The notes below the pieces were generated by a model. It worked only from the letters and a program-made list of their open reading frames with translations, made no database searches and was not told the origin of the DNA. Position numbers and translations under genes: made by a program. A DNA stretch of 49,585 nucleotides from Ornatilinea sp. (lineage in GTDB: Bacteria > Chloroflexota > Anaerolineae > Anaerolineales > Anaerolineaceae), in contig JAHDQE010000010.1 of NCBI GenBank assembly GCA_018433975.1, positions 1 to 49,585 on the forward strand, given 5' to 3'. Positions 1-7,450 of the stretch are shown here, in pieces (position 1 is the stretch's first letter; every line of letters begins with the position of its first letter).

Positions 1-165
1 CTGAAAAATGCTCCTGTGGTGGGTGGAATGGTGAAAGAAAAATGGTCTTTGGTGATATTTATCAGGGCAATTATGGTTTCAGTGGCTTTGGGAATGTTTG
101 GAGGGTTATATCCTGCAATCAGGGCAACAAACTTGCGGCCTATTGAAGCTTTACGCTATGAGTAA
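1..165 (+). CDS. ABC transporter permease, C-terminal fragment (MacB/FtsX type)
   Basis: The window opens inside this gene. The last 54 residues can be read: a hydrophobic segment (about residues 18-40 of the fragment) followed by a Tyr-Pro-Ala-x-x-Ala-x-x-x-x-Pro-x-x-Ala-Leu-Arg-Tyr-Glu tail. That ending is typical of the last transmembrane helix and cytoplasmic end of MacB/FtsX/LolC-type permeases. The next two genes on the same strand encode a membrane-fusion lipoprotein and a MacB/LolD-type ATPase, which supports the call: together they would form a tripartite-like exporter in the cytoplasmic membrane. The 5' end and therefore the substrate-specific periplasmic domain are outside the window. 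It could equally be a lipoprotein-release-type permease. Confidence 0.8.
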   Translation: MKNAPVVGGMVKEKWSLVIFIRAIMVSVALGMFGGLYPAIRATNLRPIEALRYE

Positions 166-209
166 AATGAATTGCTTTTGATTGAAAAAGGGAGAGGTAA
201 GGTACTGAA

Positions 210-1400
210 ATGAAATTTCGAAAATGGTCCGGATTGGTTTTATCAATAATCATTTTCACCGTTTTCTTTACGGGATGTTCAAAAGATGTTGCTGAAGTGA
301 CTCCAACAGCAGAAAGCGGTGTTTTGGATGATTTCACGCCTATAGTAAGCGCAACCGGAAAGGTTGTTCCTTTTGAGTGGGGAAAATTGAGTTTCCTTAA
401 TTCAGGGGTCATTCAGGAGATTTTGATTGCGGAAGGCGATATTGTTAAAACCGATCAGGAACTAATGATCCTCGCCGGAAGCGGCCAAATGCAAGCGGCA
501 GTTACTGCAGCGGAATTAGAACTTATCTCTGCCGAAAAGGCATTAGTGGATATTTACGATAATGTTGAAACGGCCAAAGCGCAGGCTGAAGTTAATTTGG
601 CTCAGGCGCGAATTGACCTCGAAGATGAAATTGAGGAACGGGACAAAAAAGATTATCGCAGGGTAAACGATGCGACGCTGGACGGAATTCGGGCCGATTA
701 TATCCTTGCTGAAGATGCATTGGAAGATGCCGAAGAATATTTTGAGGCTTTTGCAGACCGGGCAGAAGATGACCCTGAAAGGGCGCAGGCATTAAGTGCG
801 TTATCCAATGCTCAAAAAAACCGGGATCGTGCTCTCTATAACTTAAATTACGCGCTCGGGAAACCAGATGCGGATGAAGTAGCAAAGGCAGATGCCCTTG
901 TGCTGCTTGCCCAGGCTCGACTCAATGATGCGGAAAGTGAATATCATAAATGGGAAAGCGGCCCCGATCCTAAACAATTAGAGGTTGCTGAGGCACGGGT
1001 TAAAAATGGCAAAGCTCAATTGAATTCGGCAAATGAGATATTAATGCAGCAATCGCTTAAAGCGCCGTTCTCGGGAACTGTAAGCGAGGTTTACATGCGA
1101 TCCGATGAATGGGTCGTGGCCGGCCAACCCGTTTTGATGCTGGCAAATTTAGAGCGTTTGCAGGTGGAGACAACCGATTTGAGCGAAATTGATGTGGCGC
1201 GCATAAAAATTGGCGACAAAGCGGAAATTTCATTCGACGCTTTTCCCGAACTTCTTGTTCAGGGAACTGTGACAAAAATTGCTCCAAAGTCGGATGAGGG
1301 TGCAGGAGTAAATTATAAAGTCCTGGTGGAACTGGATCATATTCCAGCCGGCTTGCGCTGGGGAATGACAGCTTTTGTAGATATTGAAGTGCATGAGTGA
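210..1400 (+). CDS. HlyD/MacA-family membrane-fusion lipoprotein
   Basis: This 396-residue protein has a lipoprotein signal peptide (hydrophobic residues 8-21, lipobox FTGC with Cys23). It then shows a split biotinyl-lipoyl-like domain (about 45-90 and 275-310) interrupted by a long charged, Ala/Glu-rich stretch (about 90-275) expected to form the coiled-coil hairpin. A beta-barrel region ends the protein (about 310-396). This is the usual order for periplasmic adaptor proteins of ABC exporters (MacA type). It lies 44 bases after the permease gene and 30 bases before the ATPase gene, so the three are probably co-transcribed. The ATG at 210 is preceded by a GGAGAGG-like ribosome site some distance upstream. 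In a monoderm host the adaptor would act at the outer face of the cytoplasmic membrane. The exported substrate cannot be read from the sequence. Confidence 0.88.
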   Translation: MKFRKWSGLVLSIIIFTVFFTGCSKDVAEVTPTAESGVLDDFTPIVSATGKVVPFEWGKLSFLNSGVIQEILIAEGDIVKTDQELMILAGSGQMQAAVTAAELELISAEKALVDIYDNVETAKAQAEVNLAQARIDLEDEIEERDKKDYRRVNDATLDGIRADYILAEDALEDAEEYFEAFADRAEDDPERAQALSALSNAQKNRDRALYNLNYALGKPDADEVAKADALVLLAQARLNDAESEYHKWESGPDPKQLEVAEARVKNGKAQLNSANEILMQQSLKAPFSGTVSEVYMRSDEWVVAGQPVLMLANLERLQVETTDLSEIDVARIKIGDKAEISFDAFPELLVQGTVTKIAPKSDEGAGVNYKVLVELDHIPAGLRWGMTAFVDIEVHE

Positions 1401-1430
1401 TCCGTTGTGGATACGCTTGGAGGTTTCTGA

Positions 1431-2273
1431 ATGTCAGATAAGCAGGATTGGGTCATTGAGACCAAAAATTTAACCCGAATCTATGGTGATGGGGATCAGA
1501 TTCGAGCTTTAGATGATGTTAATTTAAGGATTGCCCCTGGAGAATTGGTGGCTGTAATGGGCCCCAGTGGCAGCGGGAAAAGCACTTTGTTAAATGTGAT
1601 TGGCGCCTTGGATGTCCCCACCACCGGGCAGGTTTTGATTAATGGACAGGACCTGTCTGACCTTAAAGATAAGGATGTTTTCCGCGCCAAAACGGTAGGT
1701 TTTGTTTTTCAACTTCACAACTTGTTGCCAACCTTAACTGCACGCGAGAATGTGGAGGTGCCGATGGCCGGATATGCCTCGGCTAAAGAAAAAGCGAGGC
1801 GTTCAAAAGAACTTTTGGAATTGGTTGGATTGGGGGATCGGATGAAACATTTACCAGGCCAGCTTTCCGGTGGGCAGCGGCAGCGAGTGGCTGTTGCAAG
1901 AGCGTTGGCAAACAATCCGCGGCTTATTCTTGCAGATGAACCCACAGGTTCTCTTGATTCAACCAGTGGACAGGAGTTGATGGCTTTGGTGCGTGAAATT
2001 AATCATACTCAGGGCACAACGTTTCTGGTTGTTACCCATGATCTGACCGTGTCCAAACAAACGAACCGGATTATTGTTATGCAGGATGGGAGGATTACCC
2101 GAGAAGACAGGATAGGTTCTCCATTGGAAGAAGATCTCAAGATGTGGCGGTATTCCGGATTGGGTAAAAAATTGGTTAATGAGGATGTTGAAAGTCTCAA
2201 ACAGATTGGAATGACCAAAAAAAGAATGAGATCACTCCGCAAATTTCTTTTAGAGTTTGGCAGTGATAGATAA
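1431..2273 (+). CDS. ABC exporter ATP-binding protein (MacB/LolD family)
   Basis: A 280-residue ABC ATPase that would power the exporter encoded upstream. Walker [10 protein letters not shown] is at 44-52, the Q-loop glutamine at 94, the signature LSGGQ at 145-149 and Walker B ending in Asp-Glu at 169-170, followed by the D-loop SLD. The [16 protein letters not shown] pattern after the Q-loop is characteristic of the MacB/LolD/FtsE subfamily. It is longer than the usual 225-235 residues: about 50 basic residues follow the H-loop region and carry no recognised domain. The stop codon lies within the left arm of the inverted repeat at 2270-2304, so this is probably the last gene of the operon. 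Confidence 0.93.
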   Translation: MSDKQDWVIETKNLTRIYGDGDQIRALDDVNLRIAPGELVAVMGPSGSGKSTLLNVIGALDVPTTGQVLINGQDLSDLKDKDVFRAKTVGFVFQLHNLLPTLTARENVEVPMAGYASAKEKARRSKELLELVGLGDRMKHLPGQLSGGQRQRVAVARALANNPRLILADEPTGSLDSTSGQELMALVREINHTQGTTFLVVTHDLTVSKQTNRIIVMQDGRITREDRIGSPLEEDLKMWRYSGLGKKLVNEDVESLKQIGMTKKRMRSLRKFLLEFGSDR

Positions 2274-2304
2274 GAAAAAGGATAGCAAAGAACCTTTTTC
2301 TTAT
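2270..2304. terminator. 12-bp inverted repeat, probable bidirectional terminator
   Basis: The arms 2270-2281 (ATAAGAAAAAGG) and 2293-2304 (CCTTTTTCTTAT) are perfectly complementary with an 11-base loop. The right arm supplies a T-rich 3' side for the plus strand and the left arm does the same for the minus strand. The structure sits between the convergent ABC exporter operon and recombinase gene. The left arm includes the TAA stop of the ATPase. Confidence 0.65.
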
Positions 2305-2316
2305 GGCCTCATAATA

Positions 2317-3309
2317 CTATTCTTGCTGTTCTATTGCTTCCCAATACCCCTTGTCTAGTTCACTGTCGGATAAATGGCTGTAACGCTGCGTTATGGCAAT
2401 ATTTTGATGTCTGGCAAGCATTTGAGCCATTTTTAGATTGCCTGTTGCCTGTAAGACCCGTGTAACAAAGTAATGTCTGAAAGAATGGGGGGTAATTGTT
2501 CCGACTGCTTCCTGGCCCAGAAATTCAGCAACCCGATCCGCAACAATGTTTCGCCCCGTGTTGGTTTGAATTGGAAGAACTTTCTTGCCGGCGCCGCGAT
2601 CGTGGCGGGCAAAAAGAGGCAAAGATGCCAGTGGGTGGCCGGAAGCGCCGTCCAATTTGGAACGGATATTCAGATAATCTTTGAGGGCCTTTATAGAGCG
2701 GTCGGAAAACCGGATTACCGCCTCACGGTTTCCTTTTCCCACAATAATTGCACGATATTCTTGCCAATCCAGATCGCCGCGCCGCAGCCCACATGCTTCG
2801 TGTACGCGAAGGCCGGTATCGGCCAGAGTGAAGAGAAATGCACGGTCTCTCAAATTTCGCAGACGGGCCGCGTGGTTTTCCGAGGATAGGAGGGTCAATT
2901 CATCAACTTGAGTGAGCAAATTCTCGATTGCGTCATTTGGAAATTGAGGTAACCGTATCCCCGGCCGTCGTGCGCGCTGTTTGATGAGCTGGCGGATTCG
3001 GGGGAGATTGGGTTTGCTCCAGTTTTCCGCAGCCAGATATTCGTATAGATTGCTGGCGCTGGTCAGATAAAGTCGTTCCGTGGCCGGGGATAAAACTTTG
3101 AGGTCCTTCGCAAACCAGGCAATTGCTTCCTCGGGAAGATCCCGGGCAAAAGTTTTCGAAGGATCCAGCTTATGTTGAGCAAGGGTTTCCTGAAAACTGC
3201 GCAGTCCGTTCCGGTAGGTGCTGAAAGTACGCTTGCTTCTTGCCAATAAAACGGTTTCCAGATATGCGTCTACGGCCTGAGAAATTGTAGGGTTGTTAGA
3301 TTTTGGCAT
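2317..3309 (-). CDS. Tyrosine recombinase (XerC/XerD-like integrase)
   Basis: This 330-residue site-specific recombinase cuts and rejoins DNA through a 3'-phosphotyrosyl link. The N-terminal SAM-like core-binding domain covers about 5-105. The catalytic domain carries the full set: Arg168 (TGLR), Lys192 (GKGN), His275-x-x-Arg278 (HSFRH), His301 and Tyr310 (QRYSHL). I start it at the ATG at 3309 (MPKSNN), because the in-frame ATG 22 codons upstream lies within the promoter at 3347-3375 and would add only a hydrophobic run. It is monocistronic, flanked by terminators and not next to obvious phage or transposon genes, so it may be a housekeeping Xer protein or a stranded integrase. No repeat resembling a dif or att core was recognised nearby. 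Confidence 0.9.
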   Translation of the reverse strand: MPKSNNPTISQAVDAYLETVLLARSKRTFSTYRNGLRSFQETLAQHKLDPSKTFARDLPEEAIAWFAKDLKVLSPATERLYLTSASNLYEYLAAENWSKPNLPRIRQLIKQRARRPGIRLPQFPNDAIENLLTQVDELTLLSSENHAARLRNLRDRAFLFTLADTGLRVHEACGLRRGDLDWQEYRAIIVGKGNREAVIRFSDRSIKALKDYLNIRSKLDGASGHPLASLPLFARHDRGAGKKVLPIQTNTGRNIVADRVAEFLGQEAVGTITPHSFRHYFVTRVLQATGNLKMAQMLARHQNIAITQRYSHLSDSELDKGYWEAIEQQE

Positions 3310-3346
3310 GAATTTGCTTTCTAAATCAAAATAATATATTAATATT

Positions 3347-3375
3347 ATAATAATAATATTAATAAAAGGTGTCAA
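3347..3375 (-). promoter_or_regulatory. Sigma70-type promoter of the recombinase gene
   Basis: Read on the minus strand: TTGACA at 3375-3370, a 17-base spacer, and TATTAT at 3352-3347. A 20-bp AT-only inverted repeat (arms AATATTA at 3341-3347 and TAATATT at 3354-3360) overlaps the -10 element and could be an operator. Transcription would begin near 3340, about 30 bases before the ATG at 3309. Confidence 0.75.
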
Positions 3376-3406
3376 GTCAGTGTTTGGAAAAGTGGGGCAG
3401 GGGGGT

Positions 3407-3452
3407 AAAAATAGCCATCAGATTGCTTGAAAAGACAACAAAACTGATGGCT
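3407..3452 (-). terminator. Rho-independent terminator of the FW-domain gene
   Basis: On the minus strand the 9-bp stem AGCCATCAG / CTGATGGCT (3452-3444 with 3421-3413) encloses a 22-base loop and is followed by ATTTTT at 3412-3407. It lies 38 bases past the stop of the 3490-5082 gene and separates it from the recombinase promoter. Confidence 0.65.
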
Positions 3453-3489
3453 TGGTCGTTTATTTAACCGACGTACGGTCGTTATTTGG

Positions 3490-5082
3490 TTAGGTAACTT
3501 CTTTCCAGCGTACCTGAAATCCGTCCTCGGTGGTGTGGACTTCATAGGTTGTTGTATCGAGCGATAAAGTGATATTAAAACCGGGTGTGATAACAGGCGA
3601 ACACACTTCATTCTCATTGGGTAATTCAAGACAGGAGTCGTTCCAATTTGTATGGCTTACACTTCCCAGTTGAAAATTCGAGGGCGGAACGTTTAATGCC
3701 TGCCCGAGAGTTATTTTTGCTCCTGTAATTGCCGCCGTTGGATCGGGTGTAGCGGTTGGGCTGGGTGATAGTGTAGGAGTGGCCGTAGGTGTTGGTGTGT
3801 CCGTGGGTGTGGAGGTAGCGGTAGGTGTTGGGGTAGCTGTTAACGTGGGTGTCGCAGTTGGCTTCGTTGCAGCATGTTCTATTCCTGGAACGAACCAAAA
3901 ACCATTGGCGTCAGAGGTCTCCGTGTCATTTCGCTCGACACGGAGAATAAAACGTACCGTCTCTCCTTTGAGTGCGCTGAGATCAATATCCAATTTACGG
4001 ATTTTGTTATCATAAATCTCTCGCCAGGAACCCAGATTATAAGTTTTTCCATCTTTTCTGTAGTCCAGGCTGAAGATCAAATCGCAATTCTCGTTTCCCT
4101 CCAGACAACCGATCCAGGCTTTAAAACGATCACCGTTCTTGACGGTGTAGGATGGATATCTGCCTTCAATCCAGCCGCCTTTACTGTCCGGATGTACCCA
4201 TATGGTAGATTCGTTCTCAATTCTTCCGGTTTCAAATTGGGGATGCATCAGCACTGATGCCCAGGCATCATACTCGTTTGAAGTCTCATCACAGGGAAAC
4301 GCGACTTTACTGGCCCCGCTTTTCCAATCTGCGTCGCAGATGAGTGCTGTGAAATCGAAAGGATAAACACTTTCAGGAATATCGTCGCTTTTAAAAGGGA
4401 CGACTTCTATAGAGACCCAAAAAGCGCTGTCTGCATTATTTCCTACGCCAAAAACGCGGTTGGAGGAATCTCTTAACATCCAATACCCTTTATATTTTCC
4501 GGGGGAAAATGGCGCGCGTAAATCAACAGAAATATCAATGGTTTGACCCGGTGAGACGCTTTTGCCTAACGATTGAGATACAGGGCCGTCCATTGCGTTG
4601 CCGCTGGAGAAAACAAGATCATAATCTTTGTTCCAGGTGCAGGTTCCAATATTCTTAATTCGCCAGGTTTTGGTGAATCGCTCACCGGCCTTAAAAGTAG
4701 AGCCATCTCGAACGGTTACATCTTTGATGAATTGAGCTGCATTGCATGGGATTGGGATGTTCGTTTGGGTGGGTGTAGGCGGGACCACGGTTTCTGTAGA
4801 CGGAATCGTCGTGGAGGTAGGAGTAGGGGAGTCATCTCCGGTAACAGGAACAATAGCAGTGGTATTGTCCTGGGCTAATTGGGTGGCCTGGGCAACAACC
4901 GTCTCGAAAACGCTCTGTGTTGCTCGAGCGGTTAGTGTTTGGGAAATACTACTTTGGGTGGTATTACCGCTTGTTAAATAAGGTAACAATAAGAAACCAC
5001 TTACAAGGCCTCCAAGAATAAGGACGCCGAGGAATATCAATCCGGCAAGTAAAATATCTTTGTTCGACAAATTATTAAACAT
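3490..5082 (-). CDS. Membrane-anchored surface protein with NBR1-like (four-tryptophan) Ig domain
   Basis: A 530-residue exported protein. Residues about 9-36 form one transmembrane anchor without a cleavage motif. A Thr/Gln/Pro-rich linker (40-112) leads to a domain at 113-228 with tryptophans at 140, 150, 201 and 222, including the KTWRIKNIGTCTW motif. These mark the FW (four-tryptophan), NBR1-central-domain-like Ig fold. A second beta-rich region without a recognised family covers 235-402. A repetitive Thr-Pro-Ala stalk covers 405-450 and a compact C-terminal domain with two cysteines 451-530. The start is supported by AAAGGAGA six bases upstream of the ATG. FW domains are protein-binding modules (shown for eukaryotic NBR1); in bacteria the role is unknown, and I infer a cell-surface adhesion or scaffold role. 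Monocistronic by its terminator. Confidence 0.82.
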   Translation of the reverse strand: MFNNLSNKDILLAGLIFLGVLILGGLVSGFLLLPYLTSGNTTQSSISQTLTARATQSVFETVVAQATQLAQDNTTAIVPVTGDDSPTPTSTTIPSTETVVPPTPTQTNIPIPCNAAQFIKDVTVRDGSTFKAGERFTKTWRIKNIGTCTWNKDYDLVFSSGNAMDGPVSQSLGKSVSPGQTIDISVDLRAPFSPGKYKGYWMLRDSSNRVFGVGNNADSAFWVSIEVVPFKSDDIPESVYPFDFTALICDADWKSGASKVAFPCDETSNEYDAWASVLMHPQFETGRIENESTIWVHPDSKGGWIEGRYPSYTVKNGDRFKAWIGCLEGNENCDLIFSLDYRKDGKTYNLGSWREIYDNKIRKLDIDLSALKGETVRFILRVERNDTETSDANGFWFVPGIEHAATKPTATPTLTATPTPTATSTPTDTPTPTATPTLSPSPTATPDPTAAITGAKITLGQALNVPPSNFQLGSVSHTNWNDSCLELPNENEVCSPVITPGFNITLSLDTTTYEVHTTEDGFQVRWKEVT

Positions 5083-5371
5083 ATTGGTTCTCCTTTCGCT
5101 GATTGAAAACCAGGTGTTGCTATTTGATGCTTACTTAAGACGCGAATCATCAATGATTTGTTCCACGCATTTATTTTATTCCTGTCAGTAATGAACTGAG
5201 CTCAGCGGAGGGAAGGTTTGGGGGTAAATCAGGGTTGGTTTTTAGAAAAAACAGGGGAAATCGCAAGAAAAACGTCAAAAATTGCGTATAGCTGAGGTTT
5301 TTTAAAACCTTTTTAAGCAAATAAGCAAGCAGTCGAGGCTGAAAAATGGATGGAAAAAAGATCTGGGAGCT

Positions 5372-5611
5372 CTAATTTTGGTGATCTGTGGAGTTTTTGG
5401 ATTTAACAAATCGGTCCATCAGGAATAGAACGAGCCAAATTGCCAATATGGGTAATAAACCTGCGCCTATGCACAATAACCCAAACAGAGCGGCATTGGC
5501 TCCGTAGATTAAATAAATTAATCCATCGCCAACGATAAAGAGGAGGATCAGACCTCCAATAATCAACTGTCTGTTGGTTTGTTTTTCGAATTCTCTCAAG
5601 TCGCGGCTCAT
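5372..5611 (-). CDS. Small two-helix membrane protein, function unknown
   Basis: A 79-residue protein with an acidic/polar N-terminus (about 1-13) and two strongly hydrophobic segments (about 16-36 and 39-66), ending in a charged tail RFVKSKNSTDHQN. No family was recognised. The ribosome-binding site is weak (only an A/G-rich stretch just before the ATG). It stands alone between the FW-domain gene and the divergent Rrf2 gene. Coding is supported mainly by the clean hydrophobic periodicity and by the absence of a better reading frame in this interval. Confidence 0.6.
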   Translation of the reverse strand: MSRDLREFEKQTNRQLIIGGLILLFIVGDGLIYLIYGANAALFGLLCIGAGLLPILAIWLVLFLMDRFVKSKNSTDHQN

Positions 5612-5845
5612 TTTCTTATTATATCCCTGTAAAAAGGCTTTAGGGGACCTTTAAACACGGTTTCATTATGTTATGTATAATAAATCTTATCACTAACATA
5701 AAATTATTAATTGTTTTCAAAGCCTCCCCTATTCCCTGATTCCAAAAATGTGGAAGATATTGGGATTCTGGATTTTTAGGAGATAATAGGAGATCTCAGT
5801 TTTTGAGTTTAGGTGTTTCTTTAAAAATAAATTCTTCCTCCCCCG
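5612..5845. other. Intergenic region upstream of the Rrf2 promoter
   Basis: AT-rich, non-coding stretch between the divergent small membrane protein gene and the Rrf2 promoter. Apart from a short direct repeat around 5779-5796 (AGGAGAT twice) I see no conserved structure. The promoter of the minus-strand gene should lie here, but I could not pick one out with confidence. Confidence 0.4.
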
Positions 5846-5874
5846 TTGACAGATCCGGAATTTGGATGTATTAT
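5846..5874 (+). promoter_or_regulatory. Sigma70-type promoter of the Rrf2 gene
   Basis: TTGACA at 5846-5851, a 17-base spacer and TATTAT at 5869-5874. Transcription should start near 5881, giving a leader of about 33 bases before the ATG at 5914. Confidence 0.8.
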
Positions 5875-5879
5875 CTTCT

Positions 5880-5897
5880 TAATACTCTATAGGATTA
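5880..5897. promoter_or_regulatory. Imperfect palindrome at the transcription start, possible Rrf2 operator
   Basis: TAATACTCTATAGGATTA reads as two half-sites TAATaCT / AGgATTA around a TATA centre. It lies directly over the predicted start site of the regulator's own promoter, where a repressor would act. Autoregulation is common for Rrf2 proteins; binding here is inferred from position and symmetry only. Confidence 0.4.
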
Positions 5898-5913
5898 CTT
5901 AACTTTCAAGAAG

Positions 5914-6375
5914 ATGAGACTATCAAAAAGAGGCGAATACGGCCTGCGTGCCATGATCCATCTTGCTAATGCGGATACAGAGAATGGTCTGGTTCAGATC
6001 AAAGAGATCGCCAAGACTGAAAAGATCCCGATTAAATTTCTGGAGCAAATCTTGCTGACTCTGAAGAATGCAGGCTTGTTACAGAGTCGCTCCGGCGTTG
6101 GCGGAGGTTACTATCTGGCAAGAGACGCTTCTGAGATTGATTTAGGCCAGATTGTCCGTATACTGGACGGCCCCCTGGCCCCCGTTCGTTGTGTCAGTCA
6201 AATGGCTTATGAGCATTGTGATTGCCCCGATGAAACAACCTGTGGCCTCAGAATGGTGATGCTGGATGTGCGCAATGCTATTGCTGATATTCTGGAGAAT
6301 ACCACCCTGGAGGATGTAAAGCAGCGTGTTAATGCAGCAAAATCTTTAAATGAACTTACCTTGGATACCGAGTAG
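5914..6375 (+). CDS. Rrf2-family transcriptional regulator with four-cysteine cluster motif
   Basis: A 153-residue winged-helix regulator. The N-terminus MRLSKRGEYGLRAMIHLA and the GVGGGYYLAR wing (about 61-70) are diagnostic of the Rrf2 family (IscR, NsrR, CymR). A loop after the dimerisation helix has Cys93, Cys102, Cys104 and Cys110, so an iron-sulfur cluster is likely; IscR itself uses three cysteines and a histidine with different spacing. It would therefore respond to iron-sulfur status, redox or NO. The gene lies 81 bases upstream of pstS on the same strand with a dyad between them, which suggests it may control the transporter or be co-transcribed with it. Confidence 0.9.
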   Translation: MRLSKRGEYGLRAMIHLANADTENGLVQIKEIAKTEKIPIKFLEQILLTLKNAGLLQSRSGVGGGYYLARDASEIDLGQIVRILDGPLAPVRCVSQMAYEHCDCPDETTCGLRMVMLDVRNAIADILENTTLEDVKQRVNAAKSLNELTLDTE

Positions 6376-6396
6376 AGGTAATTTTTTTAGCTATAA

Positions 6397-6426
6397 AGTA
6401 TAGTAAATACATAGACTATATATACT
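6397..6426. promoter_or_regulatory. AT-rich dyad between the Rrf2 gene and pstS
   Basis: AGTATAGT at 6397-6404 and ACTATATATACT at 6415-6426 are near-complementary around a 10-base centre. The dyad sits about 35 bases before the AAGGAG ribosome site of pstS, where an operator or activator site for the pst operon would lie. It does not resemble the classical Pho box. Rrf2 or a phosphate regulator are both possible. Confidence 0.4.
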
Positions 6427-6456
6427 AAATAAAGATTTTTTAAAAAGGAGAGTTTT

Positions 6457-7431
6457 ATGACACCCACAAAAAAATGGATTTTATGTCTGCTGATTGCCCT
6501 GATGGTTTCCGGAGCGGTTTCGGGGTGTGCGGCAAAACCTGAAGAGAACGGTGCTGTTGGAGATTCTGCTACACAAACTATTACGATTTCCGGCGCTTTT
6601 GCGCTGTATCCCATGATGGTTCGCTGGTCAGAAGAATATCAGAAGCTTCACCCTGAGATTCAGTTTGATATTTCCGCAGGTGGCGCCGGTAAAGGGATGG
6701 CAGATGCTTTAAGCGGCATGGTGGACATCGGAATGGTATCGCGGGATATCAAGCCCGAAGAAATTGAACAGGGTGCTTTTTGGGTTGCCGTCACAAAGGA
6801 TGCTGTTTTTCCGACGATCAGCGCTCAAAACCCGGTGCTGGATGAATTGCTTGCCAAAGGAGTCTCACAGGAGCTTTTCGCCGGGATATTTATCGGAGGA
6901 GATATTACAACCTGGGGTCAGGTTGTTGGAGAAGCTGATATTGAAGATTCAATCCATGTGTACACTCGTTCAGATTCCTGTGGCGCTGCGGATATCTGGG
7001 GAAAATATCTGGGCGGGGCCCAGGAAGATTTGTTAGGTATTGGTGTTTCCGGTGATCCTGGGTTGATGGAAGCTGTGATGAAAGACCCGCTTGGTATTGG
7101 TTACAACAATCTGAATTATGCATTTGATCCTGCAACGGGTCTGCCCGTTTCAGGTGCAGCAATCATCCCGATTGATGTCAATGGAAATGGGATTGTGGAT
7201 GATTCTGAATATCTTGCCGACCGTGCAAAAGCTATTGAAGCAGTCAAAAATGGAGATTACCCCTCCCCTCCCAGCCGGCTGCTTAACCTGGTCACAAAAG
7301 GAAAACCGGATGGAGTTGTAATGGATTTTATTGATTGGATATTGGGTGATGGACAGAGTTTGCTTATAGAAAATGGATATATCCCTCTGACCGAGGATCA
7401 GTTGATTGAAGAGACGGGCAAGATAAAATAA
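6457..7431 (+). CDS. pstS: Phosphate ABC transporter substrate-binding lipoprotein PstS
   Basis: A 324-residue binding protein that captures phosphate outside the membrane for PstCAB. It has a lipoprotein signal with Cys24 (VSGC). The family motifs are SGAFALYPMM (45-54, phosphate loop), SAGGAGKGMADALSG (73-87), MVSRDIKPEE (93-102) and a TRSDSCGAADIW segment (170-181). Residues 240-251 (DVNGNGIVDDSE) exactly fit an EF-hand calcium loop (D1, N3, N5, I7, D9, E12), an insert not found in classical PstS. A strong AAGGAG site precedes the ATG. It is the first gene of pstSCAB. Specificity for phosphate rather than another oxyanion rests on the neighbouring genes. Confidence 0.88.
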   Translation: MTPTKKWILCLLIALMVSGAVSGCAAKPEENGAVGDSATQTITISGAFALYPMMVRWSEEYQKLHPEIQFDISAGGAGKGMADALSGMVDIGMVSRDIKPEEIEQGAFWVAVTKDAVFPTISAQNPVLDELLAKGVSQELFAGIFIGGDITTWGQVVGEADIEDSIHVYTRSDSCGAADIWGKYLGGAQEDLLGIGVSGDPGLMEAVMKDPLGIGYNNLNYAFDPATGLPVSGAAIIPIDVNGNGIVDDSEYLADRAKAIEAVKNGDYPSPPSRLLNLVTKGKPDGVVMDFIDWILGDGQSLLIENGYIPLTEDQLIEETGKIK

Positions 7432-7450
7432 TTCGATAAACTATACGAAT

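Noticed and set aside
3310..3375. N-terminal extension of the recombinase from the ATG at 3375
   Set aside because: It would be translated from within the TTGACA/TATTAT promoter and adds an Ile-rich run; the ATG at 3309 fits the family.
3720..3860. Short-period repeats as a possible repeat array or CRISPR
   Set aside because: They are Thr-Pro codons of the FW-domain protein's stalk on the minus strand; there are no spacers.
5295..5315. Hairpin AGGTTTT-TT-AAAACCT followed by TTTT as a terminator
   Set aside because: The T-run lies on the plus strand, but no plus-strand gene precedes it.
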